Part shown: in pieces, positions 27,891 through 37,074 of the stretch
Layout: every line of letters starts with the position of its first letter
Position numbering within the stretch: position 1 is the first letter of the stretch
Origin: an uncultured Pelagibacteraceae bacterium
Lineage (GTDB): Bacteria > Pseudomonadota > Alphaproteobacteria > Pelagibacterales > Pelagibacteraceae
DNA: 64,000 nt
Reading direction: 5' to 3'
NCBI GenBank assembly: GCA_902568235.1
Contig: CACFPS010000003.1
Span: forward strand, 1 to 64,000
Made by a program: the position numbers and the translations under genes
Notes under the pieces: model-generated
The model's database searches: none
Told to the model about the DNA's origin: nothing
What the model saw: only the letters and a program-made list of their open reading frames with translations

Positions 27891-27919
27891 TCCGTTTAAA
27901 CGTTTTTTTAAAAAACGGA
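27891..27919 (-). promoter_or_regulatory. Inverted repeat touching the potD-like ribosome binding site
   Basis: On the minus strand TCCGTTT...AAACGGA can pair across a 15-base loop, and the right arm runs directly into the GGAGGA ribosome site seven bases before the ATG. A second, mutually exclusive pairing (CGTTTTTT with AAAAAACG) lies in the loop. This could tune translation of the binding protein or be the trace of a potA terminator; the evidence is the sequence symmetry alone. The rest of the 119-base gap holds no other signal I can see. Confidence 0.4.
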
Positions 27920-28003
27920 TTACAACAATAACGGTATTGAGAGTCAACTGCTCAATTCCTCTAATTAAGCTTTATTTTGCTATATAATTTAATGAAGAAT
28001 TAA

Positions 28004-29092
28004 TTATTTAGGATCTAACGCCCTAGCGTCAAAACTGTTCCAGCCTATTTTAATTTCATTACCCAGCTTTATATCCATTCTTGCTGAACTATTGGGTACT
28101 TTTAATATAAATTCCTTGTTTCCTAACAAGTCTAATCTTACCCTTGTATGGTCACCATGGTAAATTACTTCTTCTATTTTGCCTTTAAATTTATTGTCCA
28201 TTTTTTCATCAGGATCAATGATTGCTCTTTCTGGTCTTAACGAAACAATACTTTTTTCACCTTTTGATTTTACTCTTATAGGATTTGCTAATATTTCATT
28301 TCCAGAATCTAATTTAATTTTGCATTTATCTTGCGAAATATCTACTACTTCACCTTGGAAAGTATTATTTTCACCAATAAATTCTGCAACAAAAGAATTT
28401 ACTGGTTCTTCATAAAGTTTATCAGGGCTAGATAATTGTTGTACTTTTCCATCATTAAAAACTGCAATTCTATTTGACATTGTTAAAGCTTCACTTTGAT
28501 CATGAGTAACATAAACAACGGTAACACCAATGCTTTCGTGAATATGTTTAATTTCATATTGCATGCTTTCTCTTAAATTTTTATCTAACGCACCCAGAGG
28601 TTCATCCATTAAAACTACTGCAGGATCAAATACCAAGGCTCTTGCCACAGCAACTCTTTGTTGTTGACCTCCTGATAATTGAGCTGGCATTCGGCTTCCA
28701 AAATCTGACAAAGAAACCATCGATAAAGCTTTTTCAACTTTTTTATCTGTTTCGTCTTTTGAAAATTTTCTAACTTTTAAAGGAAATGCCAAATTTTCAT
28801 AAACTGTCATGTGAGGAAACAATGCATAGTTTTGAAAAACCATTCCAATACCTCTTTTATGAGGAGGTATATTTGAAATTGGATTTCCATCTAAATAAAT
28901 TTCTCCATTAGTTGGAGTTTCAAATCCTGCCAACATCATTAAGCATGTAGTTTTTCCCGAACCAGATGGTCCCAACATAGTTATGAATTCACCTTCAGCG
29001 ATATCTAAATTAAGATCTTTAACAACCAAGACTTTTCCATCATAACTTTTGTCAACTTTATCAAATTTTACAAATTCGTTATTTTTTGCCAT
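28004..29092 (-). CDS. Pot-type ABC transporter ATPase (PotA-like)
   Basis: A 362-residue cytoplasmic ATPase with Walker A GPSGSGKTT, signature LSGGQQQRVAVARAL, Walker B VLMDEPLGALD and the switch histidine in YVTHDQSEALTMS. A C-terminal TOBE domain occupies about residues 250-355, as in PotA/FbpC-type subunits. It powers the permeases encoded downstream and lies 45 bases after the DoeA-like gene on the same strand, placing catabolic and transport genes in one operon. Confidence 0.94.
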   Translation of the reverse strand: MAKNNEFVKFDKVDKSYDGKVLVVKDLNLDIAEGEFITMLGPSGSGKTTCLMMLAGFETPTNGEIYLDGNPISNIPPHKRGIGMVFQNYALFPHMTVYENLAFPLKVRKFSKDETDKKVEKALSMVSLSDFGSRMPAQLSGGQQQRVAVARALVFDPAVVLMDEPLGALDKNLRESMQYEIKHIHESIGVTVVYVTHDQSEALTMSNRIAVFNDGKVQQLSSPDKLYEEPVNSFVAEFIGENNTFQGEVVDISQDKCKIKLDSGNEILANPIRVKSKGEKSIVSLRPERAIIDPDEKMDNKFKGKIEEVIYHGDHTRVRLDLLGNKEFILKVPNSSARMDIKLGNEIKIGWNSFDARALDPK

Positions 29093-29137
29093 AGAGAAGT
29101 TTATAAAACATTTGTTTAAAATTTTTGCAATAGTTAA

Positions 29138-30307
29138 TTAGCTTTTAATATGCAGTTCTTTTGAGAAATCACAAAATAATTCACTTCCATTCTCAGTAAC
29201 TCTAATTGCTTCTGAAGCTTCAACGCCCCAATCACCAAATTGCATTACTGCAATCATGTGAAAACATACATTTTTCTCAAGAACTGTCATATCTCCTTTA
29301 TATATATTTAAAGTATGCTCTCCCCAATCTGGAGGATAACCAATACCAATAGAATAGCCAGTTCTAGATTTTTTTTCTATTCCATATTTGTCTAAAACTT
29401 TCCAAAAAGCTTGCGCAACATCATCGGCTGTATTGCCGGGTTTAGTTTGGTCAATACCTGCTTGTAATGCTTCGATAGTTTTATTCATTGTATCTATTTT
29501 TAATTGATCTGGTTTTCCAAGTAGAACTGTACGAGCCATTGGAGCATGATATCTATTATAAACTCCTGACAATTCAATAATTGTAGCTTCACCGGTTACA
29601 AATTTATCTTGTGTTGCTGTTAAATGAGAAGCTGAAGTTCCTTTTCCTGTTGGTAACAATGTAGCTATACTTGAATATTCTCCTCCAAATTCAGGAGTTC
29701 CATAAAATAATGATTTTTGTATTTCTCCAACAGCATCACATTGTCTAACTCCAGGATTGATAACTTCCATTGCAGTTTTCATTCCTTTTTGAGAAATGAT
29801 AGCTGCAGATTTCATAAAACCTATTTCAACATCTGATTTTACTAAACGTGCCCAGTTAACTAATCTTTCTGAGTCTTTAATTTTTGCATTAGGTAAACCT
29901 TTTTTTATTTTTTCATAACAAAATGCAGTGAAGTAATGCGCATCCATTTCAAGTCCAATAGATAATTTATCCCATTTTCTTTCTTTAATAATTTCAACAA
30001 GATAATCATAAGGATGTTTTGGCCATGTATGTATATAATTTTCATCATATACAATTACATTTTCATTTTTTAAATAAGTTTTAATATAAGCTCCGCCAGC
30101 ATCCTGAGCTCTAACAAAACATAAAGGTTCCTCGGCGTTAACATGTACTATTGCGCATTGAGCATAATAAAATGACCAAGCATCATATCCTGTTAAATAA
30201 TTCATATTATTTGTGTCATGAGAAATTAAAAGTTCAATGCCTTTTTCTTGCATTGAAGTTTGAACTTTTTTTAATCTTTGTTTGTATTCTTCTTTAGTAA
30301 AAAGCAT
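29138..30307 (-). CDS. doeA: M24-family hydrolase, probable ectoine hydrolase (DoeA/EutD-like)
   Basis: A 389-residue protein with the creatinase N-terminal domain and the pita-bread M24 domain. The GYDAWSFY segment, the AQDAGGA segment and the HPYDYL region fit the DoeA/EutD ectoine-hydrolase pattern as I remember it, more than Xaa-Pro aminopeptidases. DoeA opens the ectoine ring to N-acetyl-2,4-diaminobutyrate. The metal-ligand positions of true aminopeptidases are partly replaced, as in creatinase-type members. It is immediately downstream of an EutA-like gene, which supports the call, but creatinase or another amidine/amide hydrolase remains possible. doeB, doeC and doeD are not seen next to it. 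Confidence 0.72.
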   Translation of the reverse strand: MLFTKEEYKQRLKKVQTSMQEKGIELLISHDTNNMNYLTGYDAWSFYYAQCAIVHVNAEEPLCFVRAQDAGGAYIKTYLKNENVIVYDENYIHTWPKHPYDYLVEIIKERKWDKLSIGLEMDAHYFTAFCYEKIKKGLPNAKIKDSERLVNWARLVKSDVEIGFMKSAAIISQKGMKTAMEVINPGVRQCDAVGEIQKSLFYGTPEFGGEYSSIATLLPTGKGTSASHLTATQDKFVTGEATIIELSGVYNRYHAPMARTVLLGKPDQLKIDTMNKTIEALQAGIDQTKPGNTADDVAQAFWKVLDKYGIEKKSRTGYSIGIGYPPDWGEHTLNIYKGDMTVLEKNVCFHMIAVMQFGDWGVEASEAIRVTENGSELFCDFSKELHIKS

Positions 30308-31054
30308 TTAGTTTTCTTGGAATAATTTCCCAAATCCTTCTACTGAATTATTTTTATTTATTTTTACAAGGGTATCCCAAATTAATGCCTGATTACTAGA
30401 CAAAACTACTGTATTTAATTTTTTTTCTAGTTTATCTATAATTGGCAATACTGGTAAAGCAGTACAAGAAACAAATAATGCTTCAGCTCCATTTAAATCA
30501 ATCTTTGATAGAACGTCATACAAATAATTTTGATCAACTTTTCCAATATCGTAATCTGCTTCAATATCAAAATAAGAATTTGAAGTAATTTCAAAACCTT
30601 CGTTTTTAAAATAATCTAACACTTCATCATTCAATTTTTTACTATAAGGCGTAAATAAATATATTTTTTTAATATTTAATTTTTTTAAAGCTTTTATTGC
30701 AGCACTACTTGGTGTGGTAACATCTGCCATAGGCTTTGCTGCTTTTACTTTCTGTTCGATTGAATTATATCCAGCAGCAATTGTTCCAGATGTACAGCCA
30801 TAAACAACGCAATCAATATCTTGATCAGGCAAAATATCTTTTGTAACCTCGGTTACTTTATTAGACATTTTAATTAGATTTTCTTTTGTTAGAGGGTTGT
30901 AGCATTCTATTCTATTAACAAAGAAATCAATATCTTTATCTTTGATCACATTTATAAAGTCTTTTTCAATCATAAAGTCACTTGCCAAAGCAATTAGGCC
31001 AACTCTAGGATTTGATTTACTGATATATTTGGGTTCTATTTTTGTTGAATTCAT
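30308..31054 (-). CDS. Asp/Glu racemase-superfamily protein (EutA/arylmalonate-decarboxylase-like)
   Basis: A 248-residue cytosolic protein of the aspartate/glutamate racemase superfamily, in the arylmalonate decarboxylase/maleate isomerase branch. Both catalytic cysteine positions are present, in YGCTSGT and SCTALP. EutA of ectoine-utilisation clusters belongs to this branch, and here the gene abuts the DoeA/EutD-like gene, so an ectoine or hydroxyectoine isomerase/auxiliary role is likely. It is the first gene of the transporter operon, divergent from an EamA exporter across 60 bases that must hold both promoters. Confidence 0.78.
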   Translation of the reverse strand: MNSTKIEPKYISKSNPRVGLIALASDFMIEKDFINVIKDKDIDFFVNRIECYNPLTKENLIKMSNKVTEVTKDILPDQDIDCVVYGCTSGTIAAGYNSIEQKVKAAKPMADVTTPSSAAIKALKKLNIKKIYLFTPYSKKLNDEVLDYFKNEGFEITSNSYFDIEADYDIGKVDQNYLYDVLSKIDLNGAEALFVSCTALPVLPIIDKLEKKLNTVVLSSNQALIWDTLVKINKNNSVEGFGKLFQEN

Positions 31055-31114
31055 ATTTTAAAAAGTGAATATATCACAAGTTCTTTAATAATCATTAATA
31101 TTAAAAATAACTTT

Positions 31115-31987
31115 ATGAATATAAAAGATACCTTAATAGCTTCTCTGGTTCCTATCTTTTTAGGTTTTGGTTTTGTTATTGCAAAACCTGCATTTGAATC
31201 TTTTCCACCAATACTTTTAATGGGCATAAGGTTTACTTTTGCAGCATCAATTTTGATTTGGTGGTTTCCAATACCAAAAGGATATTTAAAAAAAATATTT
31301 ATTGCCTCGTTTATAGCTAATACTTTGCAGTACAGTATCACTTATACAGGTTTAAATTATATAGACGCTTCAGCTGCTGTATTGCTAGTGCAAACAGAAG
31401 TTCCTTTTGGAGTCATTTTTGCTTACTTTATGCTTAAAGAAAAACCAACTATAAGATCATTAATAGGTATCACTGTTGCCTTTATTGGAGTTTATATTTT
31501 AACCGGATCTCCTAACTTAGATGGAAAATTTTTTGGTATAGCTTTAACTATTTTAGGATCTGCTATTTGGGCTCTTGGACAAGTTATTGTTAAGCCTCTA
31601 AGTAAAGAAATAAATCCAATAGCACTTGTAGCTTGGTTAGCATTATTTTCTGGCCCAATATTAATTTGTTTATCTGCAGTAATAGATGGAAACACTATAA
31701 ATTATTTAACAGAAGCAAGTTTTGATCATTGGATAATTGCAATTTATATTGGGTTTATTATGCAACCTATAACATACGGTTGTTTCTATTATGTTTTAAA
31801 AAATAATCCGTTATATAAAGTACTGCCCATAGTTACTATGGGCATTCCTCCAACGGGTTTATTAGCCGCGATATTTCTTTTGGGAGAAAAACCTACTCAA
31901 GAGTTATTTTTAGGTGGATTTATAATTATTGTTGGAGTGATTATGATAATATTTAAAAATACAAAAAAAGAAGAGGTTGTAAAATGA
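31115..31987 (+). CDS. EamA/DMT-family transporter
   Basis: A 290-residue inner-membrane protein with about ten hydrophobic segments in two EamA repeats. The repeat signature appears as LLMGIRFTFA in the first half, and a second repeat is present. DMT proteins mostly export metabolites such as amino acids or nucleobases; the substrate is not readable. Its stop overlaps the start of the next dehydrogenase (ATGA), so the two are co-translated. Confidence 0.9.
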   Translation: MNIKDTLIASLVPIFLGFGFVIAKPAFESFPPILLMGIRFTFAASILIWWFPIPKGYLKKIFIASFIANTLQYSITYTGLNYIDASAAVLLVQTEVPFGVIFAYFMLKEKPTIRSLIGITVAFIGVYILTGSPNLDGKFFGIALTILGSAIWALGQVIVKPLSKEINPIALVAWLALFSGPILICLSAVIDGNTINYLTEASFDHWIIAIYIGFIMQPITYGCFYYVLKNNPLYKVLPIVTMGIPPTGLLAAIFLLGEKPTQELFLGGFIIIVGVIMIIFKNTKKEEVVK

Positions 31988-32925
31988 AAATAGGTTTTAT
32001 TGGTTTGGGTAATGTTGGCGGCAAGCTTGCAAAAAGTTTGTTAAGAAATAATTTTGAACTGACTGTAAGAGATTTAGATCAAAATTTGACAGAAAATTTT
32101 AGAGATTTGGGAGCTAAAGTTGCAAATTCTCCAAAAGAATTAACTGAACAAGCAGAACTAATAATAACTTGTCTTCCTTCACCAGATATTTGTGCAGAAG
32201 TAATGGAAGGTGATCAAGGAGTGTTAAAAGGACTTTCTGAAAATAAAATTTGGTTAGAAATGAGCACAACAGATGAAGCGGAAGTGAAAAGAATTGGTCA
32301 AAAGGTTATTTCTAAAAAGGCTACACCTTTAGATGGTCCCGTAAGCGGTGGTTGTCACAGAGCCACAACAGGTAATATCGCAATTTTTGTTGGTGGTGAA
32401 AGAAAAGCATTTGATAAGATTTTGCCAGCTTTAACTGTAATGGGAAGAAAAGTATTGCATACTGGTGGGTTAGGAACCGCATCAGTATTAAAAGTAATTA
32501 CTAATTATCTCGCTTCAGTTCATTTGGTTGCTCTTGGTGAAGCTTGGACGATTGCAAAAAAATCTAAACTTGATCTTGCCAAAACCTATAAAGGTATTGC
32601 AGTTTCTTCTGGAAATTCTTTTGTTCACGAAACAGAAAGCCAAGTAATTTTAAACGGCTCATATAATATAAATTTTACAATGGATTTAGTATTAAAAGAT
32701 ACAGGTCTTTTTGATGATCTTGCAAATAAATTAAACGCGCCTTTAGAAATTTCTCCTAAAATTGTTGAAATATTTAAAGATGCTGAAAAAAAATTTGGTT
32801 CTAGAGCTTGGTCTTCTATGGTTGTCAAAAGAATGGAAGATTTAAATAATATTAATTTTAGATCGAATGGTTTTCCAGAAGAACTTGTGGACAGTGAACC
32901 AGAACAAAGAGGTTATGAAATTTAA
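31984..32925 (+). CDS. Beta-hydroxyacid dehydrogenase (3-hydroxyisobutyrate dehydrogenase family)
   Basis: A 313-residue NAD(P)-dependent oxidoreductase. The Rossmann motif IGFIGLGNVGGKLA is at the N-terminus, the substrate-binding DGPVSGGCHRATTGNI follows near residue 115, and the catalytic-lysine helix motif VLKVITNYLAS is present near residue 170. Typical substrates are 3-hydroxyisobutyrate, tartronate semialdehyde, or GABA-related semialdehydes. Sandwiched between an EamA gene (4-base overlap) and an aldehyde dehydrogenase, it may share a small aldehyde or hydroxyacid with the latter. Confidence 0.9.
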   Translation: MKIGFIGLGNVGGKLAKSLLRNNFELTVRDLDQNLTENFRDLGAKVANSPKELTEQAELIITCLPSPDICAEVMEGDQGVLKGLSENKIWLEMSTTDEAEVKRIGQKVISKKATPLDGPVSGGCHRATTGNIAIFVGGERKAFDKILPALTVMGRKVLHTGGLGTASVLKVITNYLASVHLVALGEAWTIAKKSKLDLAKTYKGIAVSSGNSFVHETESQVILNGSYNINFTMDLVLKDTGLFDDLANKLNAPLEISPKIVEIFKDAEKKFGSRAWSSMVVKRMEDLNNINFRSNGFPEELVDSEPEQRGYEI

Positions 32926-32948
32926 ATATTGTGATACAATAATATATA

Positions 32949-34382
32949 ATGATTGAGAAAAAAAATTTTTATATAAATGGTAAGTGGGTTTCTCCTTCAA
33001 AGCCAAACGATTTTGAAGTTATCGATCCATCAACCGAAGAACCTTTTGCAATAATTTCATTGGGATCCACGCAGGACACGGATGATGCAATTGATGCTGC
33101 TAAAATAGCTTTTGAGACTTGGAAAGAAACTACAAAAGAAGAAAGGTTAAAACTATTACAAAAATTTGATGAAATTTATAATAGAAGATGGGATGAAATG
33201 GTTAAAGCACAGTCTACTGAAATGGGGGCTCCATTGGACTTTGCGTCAGAAACTCACACAAAAATGGGTGCTGATATTTCAAAAAATACAATAGAAATTT
33301 TAAAAGATTTTAATTTTGAGCATCAATTTGATCCTAGTTCTAATAATTACATTAGATATGAGCCTATAGGAGTATGTGGATTAATAACTCCTTGGAATTT
33401 TCCAATGAACCAAATTGTATTAAAAGTTATTCCTGCTTTAGCCGCTGGCTGCACAATGATATTAAAGCCTTCTGAGATTGCTCCAATATCAGGAATTTTA
33501 TTTGCAGAAATGATTGACGAGGCTGGTTTTCCTCCGGGTGTTTTTAACTTAGTGAATGGCAACGGAGAAGTTGTAGGAAATCATATTTCTGGTCACCCTG
33601 ACATAGATATGGTTTCGTTTACTGGTTCAACAAGGGCTGGAAAATTAATTCAAAAAAATGCAGCTGACACAATAAAAAAAGTTACTCTTGAATTAGGTGG
33701 CAAAGGTGGGAATATCGTTTTTGCAGATTCATATCCTAATGCAGTAAGAGATGGAGTAAGAAATATAATGAGTAATTCAGGACAGTCTTGTGATGCTCCT
33801 ACAAGAATGCTGGTTCAAAAACCGATTTACGAAAGAGCAGTTAAGGAAGCTGTAGACGAAGCAAATAAAATTAAAGTAGATTTAGCGTCAAAAAAAGGTG
33901 ATCACATAGGACCACTAGTTTCAAAAGTTCAGTATGACAAAGTAATAAATCTTATAAATGCTGGAATAAAAGAAGGTGCAACATTAGCTGCGGGTGGACC
34001 TGATCTGCCTAATGGTCTTAATAAAGGATATTTTGTAAAACCAACAATTTTCACTGATGTAAATAATGACATGAGAATTGCAAGAGAAGAAATATTTGGA
34101 CCTGTGCTTTCTATTATTCCATTTGAAACTGAGGAAGAAGCTATTGCTATAGTAAATGACACTTCTTATGGATTGGGAAATTATTTACAAACTGAAGATA
34201 AAGAAAAAGCTCAAAGAGTTGCAAGAAAAGTTAGGGCTGGAACAGTTTATATCAATGGTCAAGGAACAGATGTTGGGGCTCCGTTTGGAGGTTATAAACA
34301 ATCAGGAAACGGTCGAGAAGGTGGTGTTTGGGGTTTTAATGAATTTTTAGAAATAAAAGCTATTACTGGTTGGAAGCATTAA
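32949..34382 (+). CDS. NAD(P)-dependent aldehyde dehydrogenase
   Basis: A 477-residue aldehyde dehydrogenase with TPWNFPMNQ, the general-base glutamate in LELGGKGGN and the catalytic cysteine in NSGQSCDAPTR. It is a close paralogue of the enzyme at 5353-6786, with the same length and the same N-terminal FYING pattern. In ectoine breakdown the last step is aspartate-semialdehyde oxidation (DoeC); proximity to DoeA/EutA-like genes makes that one option, but other semialdehydes are equally possible. Its 3' end overlaps the convergent 2H-phosphoesterase gene by 20 bases. Confidence 0.92.
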   Translation: MIEKKNFYINGKWVSPSKPNDFEVIDPSTEEPFAIISLGSTQDTDDAIDAAKIAFETWKETTKEERLKLLQKFDEIYNRRWDEMVKAQSTEMGAPLDFASETHTKMGADISKNTIEILKDFNFEHQFDPSSNNYIRYEPIGVCGLITPWNFPMNQIVLKVIPALAAGCTMILKPSEIAPISGILFAEMIDEAGFPPGVFNLVNGNGEVVGNHISGHPDIDMVSFTGSTRAGKLIQKNAADTIKKVTLELGGKGGNIVFADSYPNAVRDGVRNIMSNSGQSCDAPTRMLVQKPIYERAVKEAVDEANKIKVDLASKKGDHIGPLVSKVQYDKVINLINAGIKEGATLAAGGPDLPNGLNKGYFVKPTIFTDVNNDMRIAREEIFGPVLSIIPFETEEEAIAIVNDTSYGLGNYLQTEDKEKAQRVARKVRAGTVYINGQGTDVGAPFGGYKQSGNGREGGVWGFNEFLEIKAITGWKH

Positions 34383-35082
34383 TACTTTTAAATTCAAGCA
34401 TATTTTCAAAAGTAGACATTTCTGGTTTGCTTAAAATAATTTTAGGAAATTTTTTGTTAAATTCTAAAAATAATTCTTTATTAAATTCCAATAACTTTTT
34501 AATTTCATATTGCTCAAGTTCCCTTAAAATGTATGCCAATGTAATGTGGAAGGTATATCTTTGATGATTTTCAAATTTTATTTTCAATAATTTACTTAAT
34601 TCATTTCTGCAATCTCTAAGAATTAATTCATCTTTGTCAGAAAAAGGTTCTAAAACAATACTATAACCACCATAAAACATTTTTAATTTCATATTTAATT
34701 CTGAAGGAAAAACAAAATTTTCAAGTCTTTTATTTAGTTCAATGGCTATTTGATTATAATTTAAATTTTGATCGATATTTTTTGGCCAATAGTTAGTATT
34801 TTCTGTGTTTACATTGCAACAGTCAAACAAAGTCATATGAAAACTTGATGGAGGTAAATAAAAATAAGTTTCTTTAGGATTAAAATTTTTTATTTTTTTT
34901 TGGAAATTGCTTATTTCATTTGACAAATCAGTATTTAAAGAAATATTAGAAATAATAGTACATCCTGGAAAAGGTAATGGTTTTCCTTTGTTGTCAAATT
35001 TATTTTCTTCACCTTTTAAAGAGTATCCGTCCAATTTACCTGCTAAAAATTCTTTTTCATTATTAATTATATTTATATCCAT
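34363..35082 (-). CDS. 2H phosphoesterase-superfamily protein (DUF1868-like)
   Basis: A 239-residue cytosolic protein with the two HxT motifs that define the 2H phosphoesterase superfamily: H82-T84 in SFHMTLFD and H179-T181 in YTFHITLAY. The overall pattern, including FPGCTI near the N-terminus, resembles the DUF1868 branch. 2H enzymes act on cyclic phosphodiesters or 2',5'-linked ends. It lies 10 bases downstream of a glycerophosphodiester phosphodiesterase at the end of the Ugp-type transporter operon, so it could handle a cyclic phosphodiester such as a glycerol cyclic phosphate; that is inference. Confidence 0.8.
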   Translation of the reverse strand: MDINIINNEKEFLAGKLDGYSLKGEENKFDNKGKPLPFPGCTIISNISLNTDLSNEISNFQKKIKNFNPKETYFYLPPSSFHMTLFDCCNVNTENTNYWPKNIDQNLNYNQIAIELNKRLENFVFPSELNMKLKMFYGGYSIVLEPFSDKDELILRDCRNELSKLLKIKFENHQRYTFHITLAYILRELEQYEIKKLLEFNKELFLEFNKKFPKIILSKPEMSTFENMLEFKSINASNQ

Positions 35083-35092
35083 TTAAACTTAA

Positions 35093-36016
35093 CTAAAACC
35101 AGTTTATATTCTTTTTCTCACAAAGCTCTTTCAACCTCAAAGGATAGTCTGTAATTATACCATCTACTCCATATTCAATCATCCGCATCATGTCACTTTC
35201 TTTATTTACAGTCCAAACATTTGCTACCAAACCTTTAATGTGTGCTTCTTCAATATCTTTTTTTTGAATATCTCTATAAAAAGGACACCAAACTTTACCA
35301 CCAAGTTTTTTAATTAATCCTGGAAGATCATATTCATCAAATTCAAGTGTCAAGTTCATCCAGGGTGAATTTTTATAAATTGTTTTCTCTATTTTGACTC
35401 CAGTTTTTTGTTGAAATGATAAATATCCCCTCGATATATTTGGCATTTGTAAACTGAATTCTTTTAATACTCTCCAATCAAATGATGAAATTAAAATTTT
35501 TTCTTCTAATTTTGATTTTTCAATTACTTTCTTAACAATCCTAACAATTTCTTTTGGAGGTGGTGTTAAATTATCTTCAACTGGTGTTGATTTTATTTCT
35601 AAATTTAAAACCACATTTTTAATGTCATTTAAATTAATTAATTCAAAAATATCACTCAATTTAGGTATTTTTTGATTGGGCAAACTTTTTTGATTTAAAA
35701 ATCTCCTTCCATATCTAGATAGCTTATTTATAGAACCAACATCATAATTTAGTATTTCTTTATATGTTAAATCGTAAATTTTAATGTTTTCGTTTTTTAT
35801 CCAATTTCCTTCCAAATCTTTTGTCATATTTATATCAAGACGGAAATCATGCGTAATTACAGGTATTAAGTCTTTTGAAATTAATATATCTGTTTCAAAT
35901 GCATTGATTTTGTTTTCAAAAAGAAAACTGAAACTTTGTAGAGTGTTTTCAGGCAAATTACCTCTAGCGCCTCTATGCCCATATATTTTTATATGATTAG
36001 GTTTAGATAATATCAA
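35093..36016 (-). CDS. ugpQ: Glycerophosphodiester phosphodiesterase
   Basis: A 307-residue GDPD-family TIM-barrel hydrolase that releases glycerol 3-phosphate and an alcohol from glycerophosphodiesters. The signature GHRGARGNLPENTLQSF is at the N-terminus, followed by FETDILISKD and VITHDF with the catalytic histidine, and it ends with VNVWTVNKE and GVDGIITDYP. No signal peptide is visible, so it is cytosolic like UgpQ, acting on diesters brought in by the adjacent transporter. The start is a TTG two bases after the ATPase stop; no upstream in-frame ATG exists. Confidence 0.92.
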   Translation of the reverse strand: MILSKPNHIKIYGHRGARGNLPENTLQSFSFLFENKINAFETDILISKDLIPVITHDFRLDINMTKDLEGNWIKNENIKIYDLTYKEILNYDVGSINKLSRYGRRFLNQKSLPNQKIPKLSDIFELINLNDIKNVVLNLEIKSTPVEDNLTPPPKEIVRIVKKVIEKSKLEEKILISSFDWRVLKEFSLQMPNISRGYLSFQQKTGVKIEKTIYKNSPWMNLTLEFDEYDLPGLIKKLGGKVWCPFYRDIQKKDIEEAHIKGLVANVWTVNKESDMMRMIEYGVDGIITDYPLRLKELCEKKNINWF

Positions 36017-36018
36017 AT

Positions 36019-37074
36019 TTAAATTATTCTTTTGCCAGTTTTTTTATTAAATATATATAATTTATTTTCTTGAATATTTAATGCCAATTTAGAACCTGAA
36101 TTTATTTTCTCATTTCCTGGTGTTCGATAGCATAATAAATCTTTTTTACCCTTAATTTCTCCATATACAAGATTATCAGAACCTAGCTTTTCAACTAAAT
36201 CAACATTAAATTTAATTAAACCATTGTAGGCTTGCACTAAATGTTCAGGTCTAATTCCCAAAATAACTTTACCGTTAAAATCACTTTTAATGCCGGCAAT
36301 TTCAAATGCTTGGGTTTTTAATTTTTTATTTTTTAGTTCACCTTCAACAAAATTCATTTGAGGCGATCCTATAAATCCAGCTACAAAAACAGATGTTGGA
36401 TTATTATAGATTTCTATTGGTGTTCCTAATTGCTCAATTATTCCATCATTAATTACCGCCAGTCTATCTGCTAATGTCATTGCTTCTACTTGATCGTGAG
36501 TCACAAAAATACTTGTTACTCCAACTTTTCTTTGAAGTTTTTTAATCTCTAACCTCATTTGAATACGTAGTTTTGCATCTAAGTTAGATAATGGTTCATC
36601 AAATAAAAAAATTTTAGGACTCCTTACGATTGCTCTACCCATTGCCACTCTCTGTCTTTGACCTCCTGATAGCAATGATGGTTTTCTCTCTAAATAATCT
36701 GATATCTGCAATAGTTTTGCTGCAGCCTTTACTTTTTTTTCTATTAGATCTTTTGCTAATCCTCTATTTTTTAATCCATAAGCTAAATTATTATAAACAT
36801 TCATATGCGGATATAATGCGTAGTTTTGAAATACCATCGCCACATCTCTTTCTGATGGATCAATTTTATTTATAATTTTTTTATCAAGTTTAATATCTCC
36901 TGTTGTTATATCTTCAAGTCCAGCTACCATTCTTAACAAGGTGGATTTTCCACAACCTGATGGTCCAACAAAAACCATAAATTCTCCCTTTTCTATTTTA
37001 AGAGACGTTGGTTGCACAGCTTTTGTGCCGTTTGGATAAACTTTTGTAACTTTTTTTAATTCTAAAAAACTCAT
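36019..37074 (-). CDS. ugpC: Ugp/Mal-type ABC transporter ATPase (UgpC-like)
   Basis: A 351-residue ATPase of the CUT1 (MalK/UgpC) family. It has Walker A GPSGCGKST, signature LSGGQRQRVAMGRAI, Walker B FLFDEPLSNLD and a C-terminal TOBE regulatory region from about residue 240. It abuts the second UgpE-like permease and precedes the glycerophosphodiester phosphodiesterase, supporting glycerol-3-phosphate or glycerophosphodiester import. Confidence 0.92.
   Translation of the reverse strand: MSFLELKKVTKVYPNGTKAVQPTSLKIEKGEFMVFVGPSGCGKSTLLRMVAGLEDITTGDIKLDKKIINKIDPSERDVAMVFQNYALYPHMNVYNNLAYGLKNRGLAKDLIEKKVKAAAKLLQISDYLERKPSLLSGGQRQRVAMGRAIVRSPKIFLFDEPLSNLDAKLRIQMRLEIKKLQRKVGVTSIFVTHDQVEAMTLADRLAVINDGIIEQLGTPIEIYNNPTSVFVAGFIGSPQMNFVEGELKNKKLKTQAFEIAGIKSDFNGKVILGIRPEHLVQAYNGLIKFNVDLVEKLGSDNLVYGEIKGKKDLLCYRTPGNEKINSGSKLALNIQENKLYIFNKKTGKRII

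Noticed and set aside
31051-31341. 96-residue minus-strand ORF overlapping the EamA gene
   Set aside because: It overlaps the start of a clear EamA transporter and the end of the EutA-like gene region and shows no domain.
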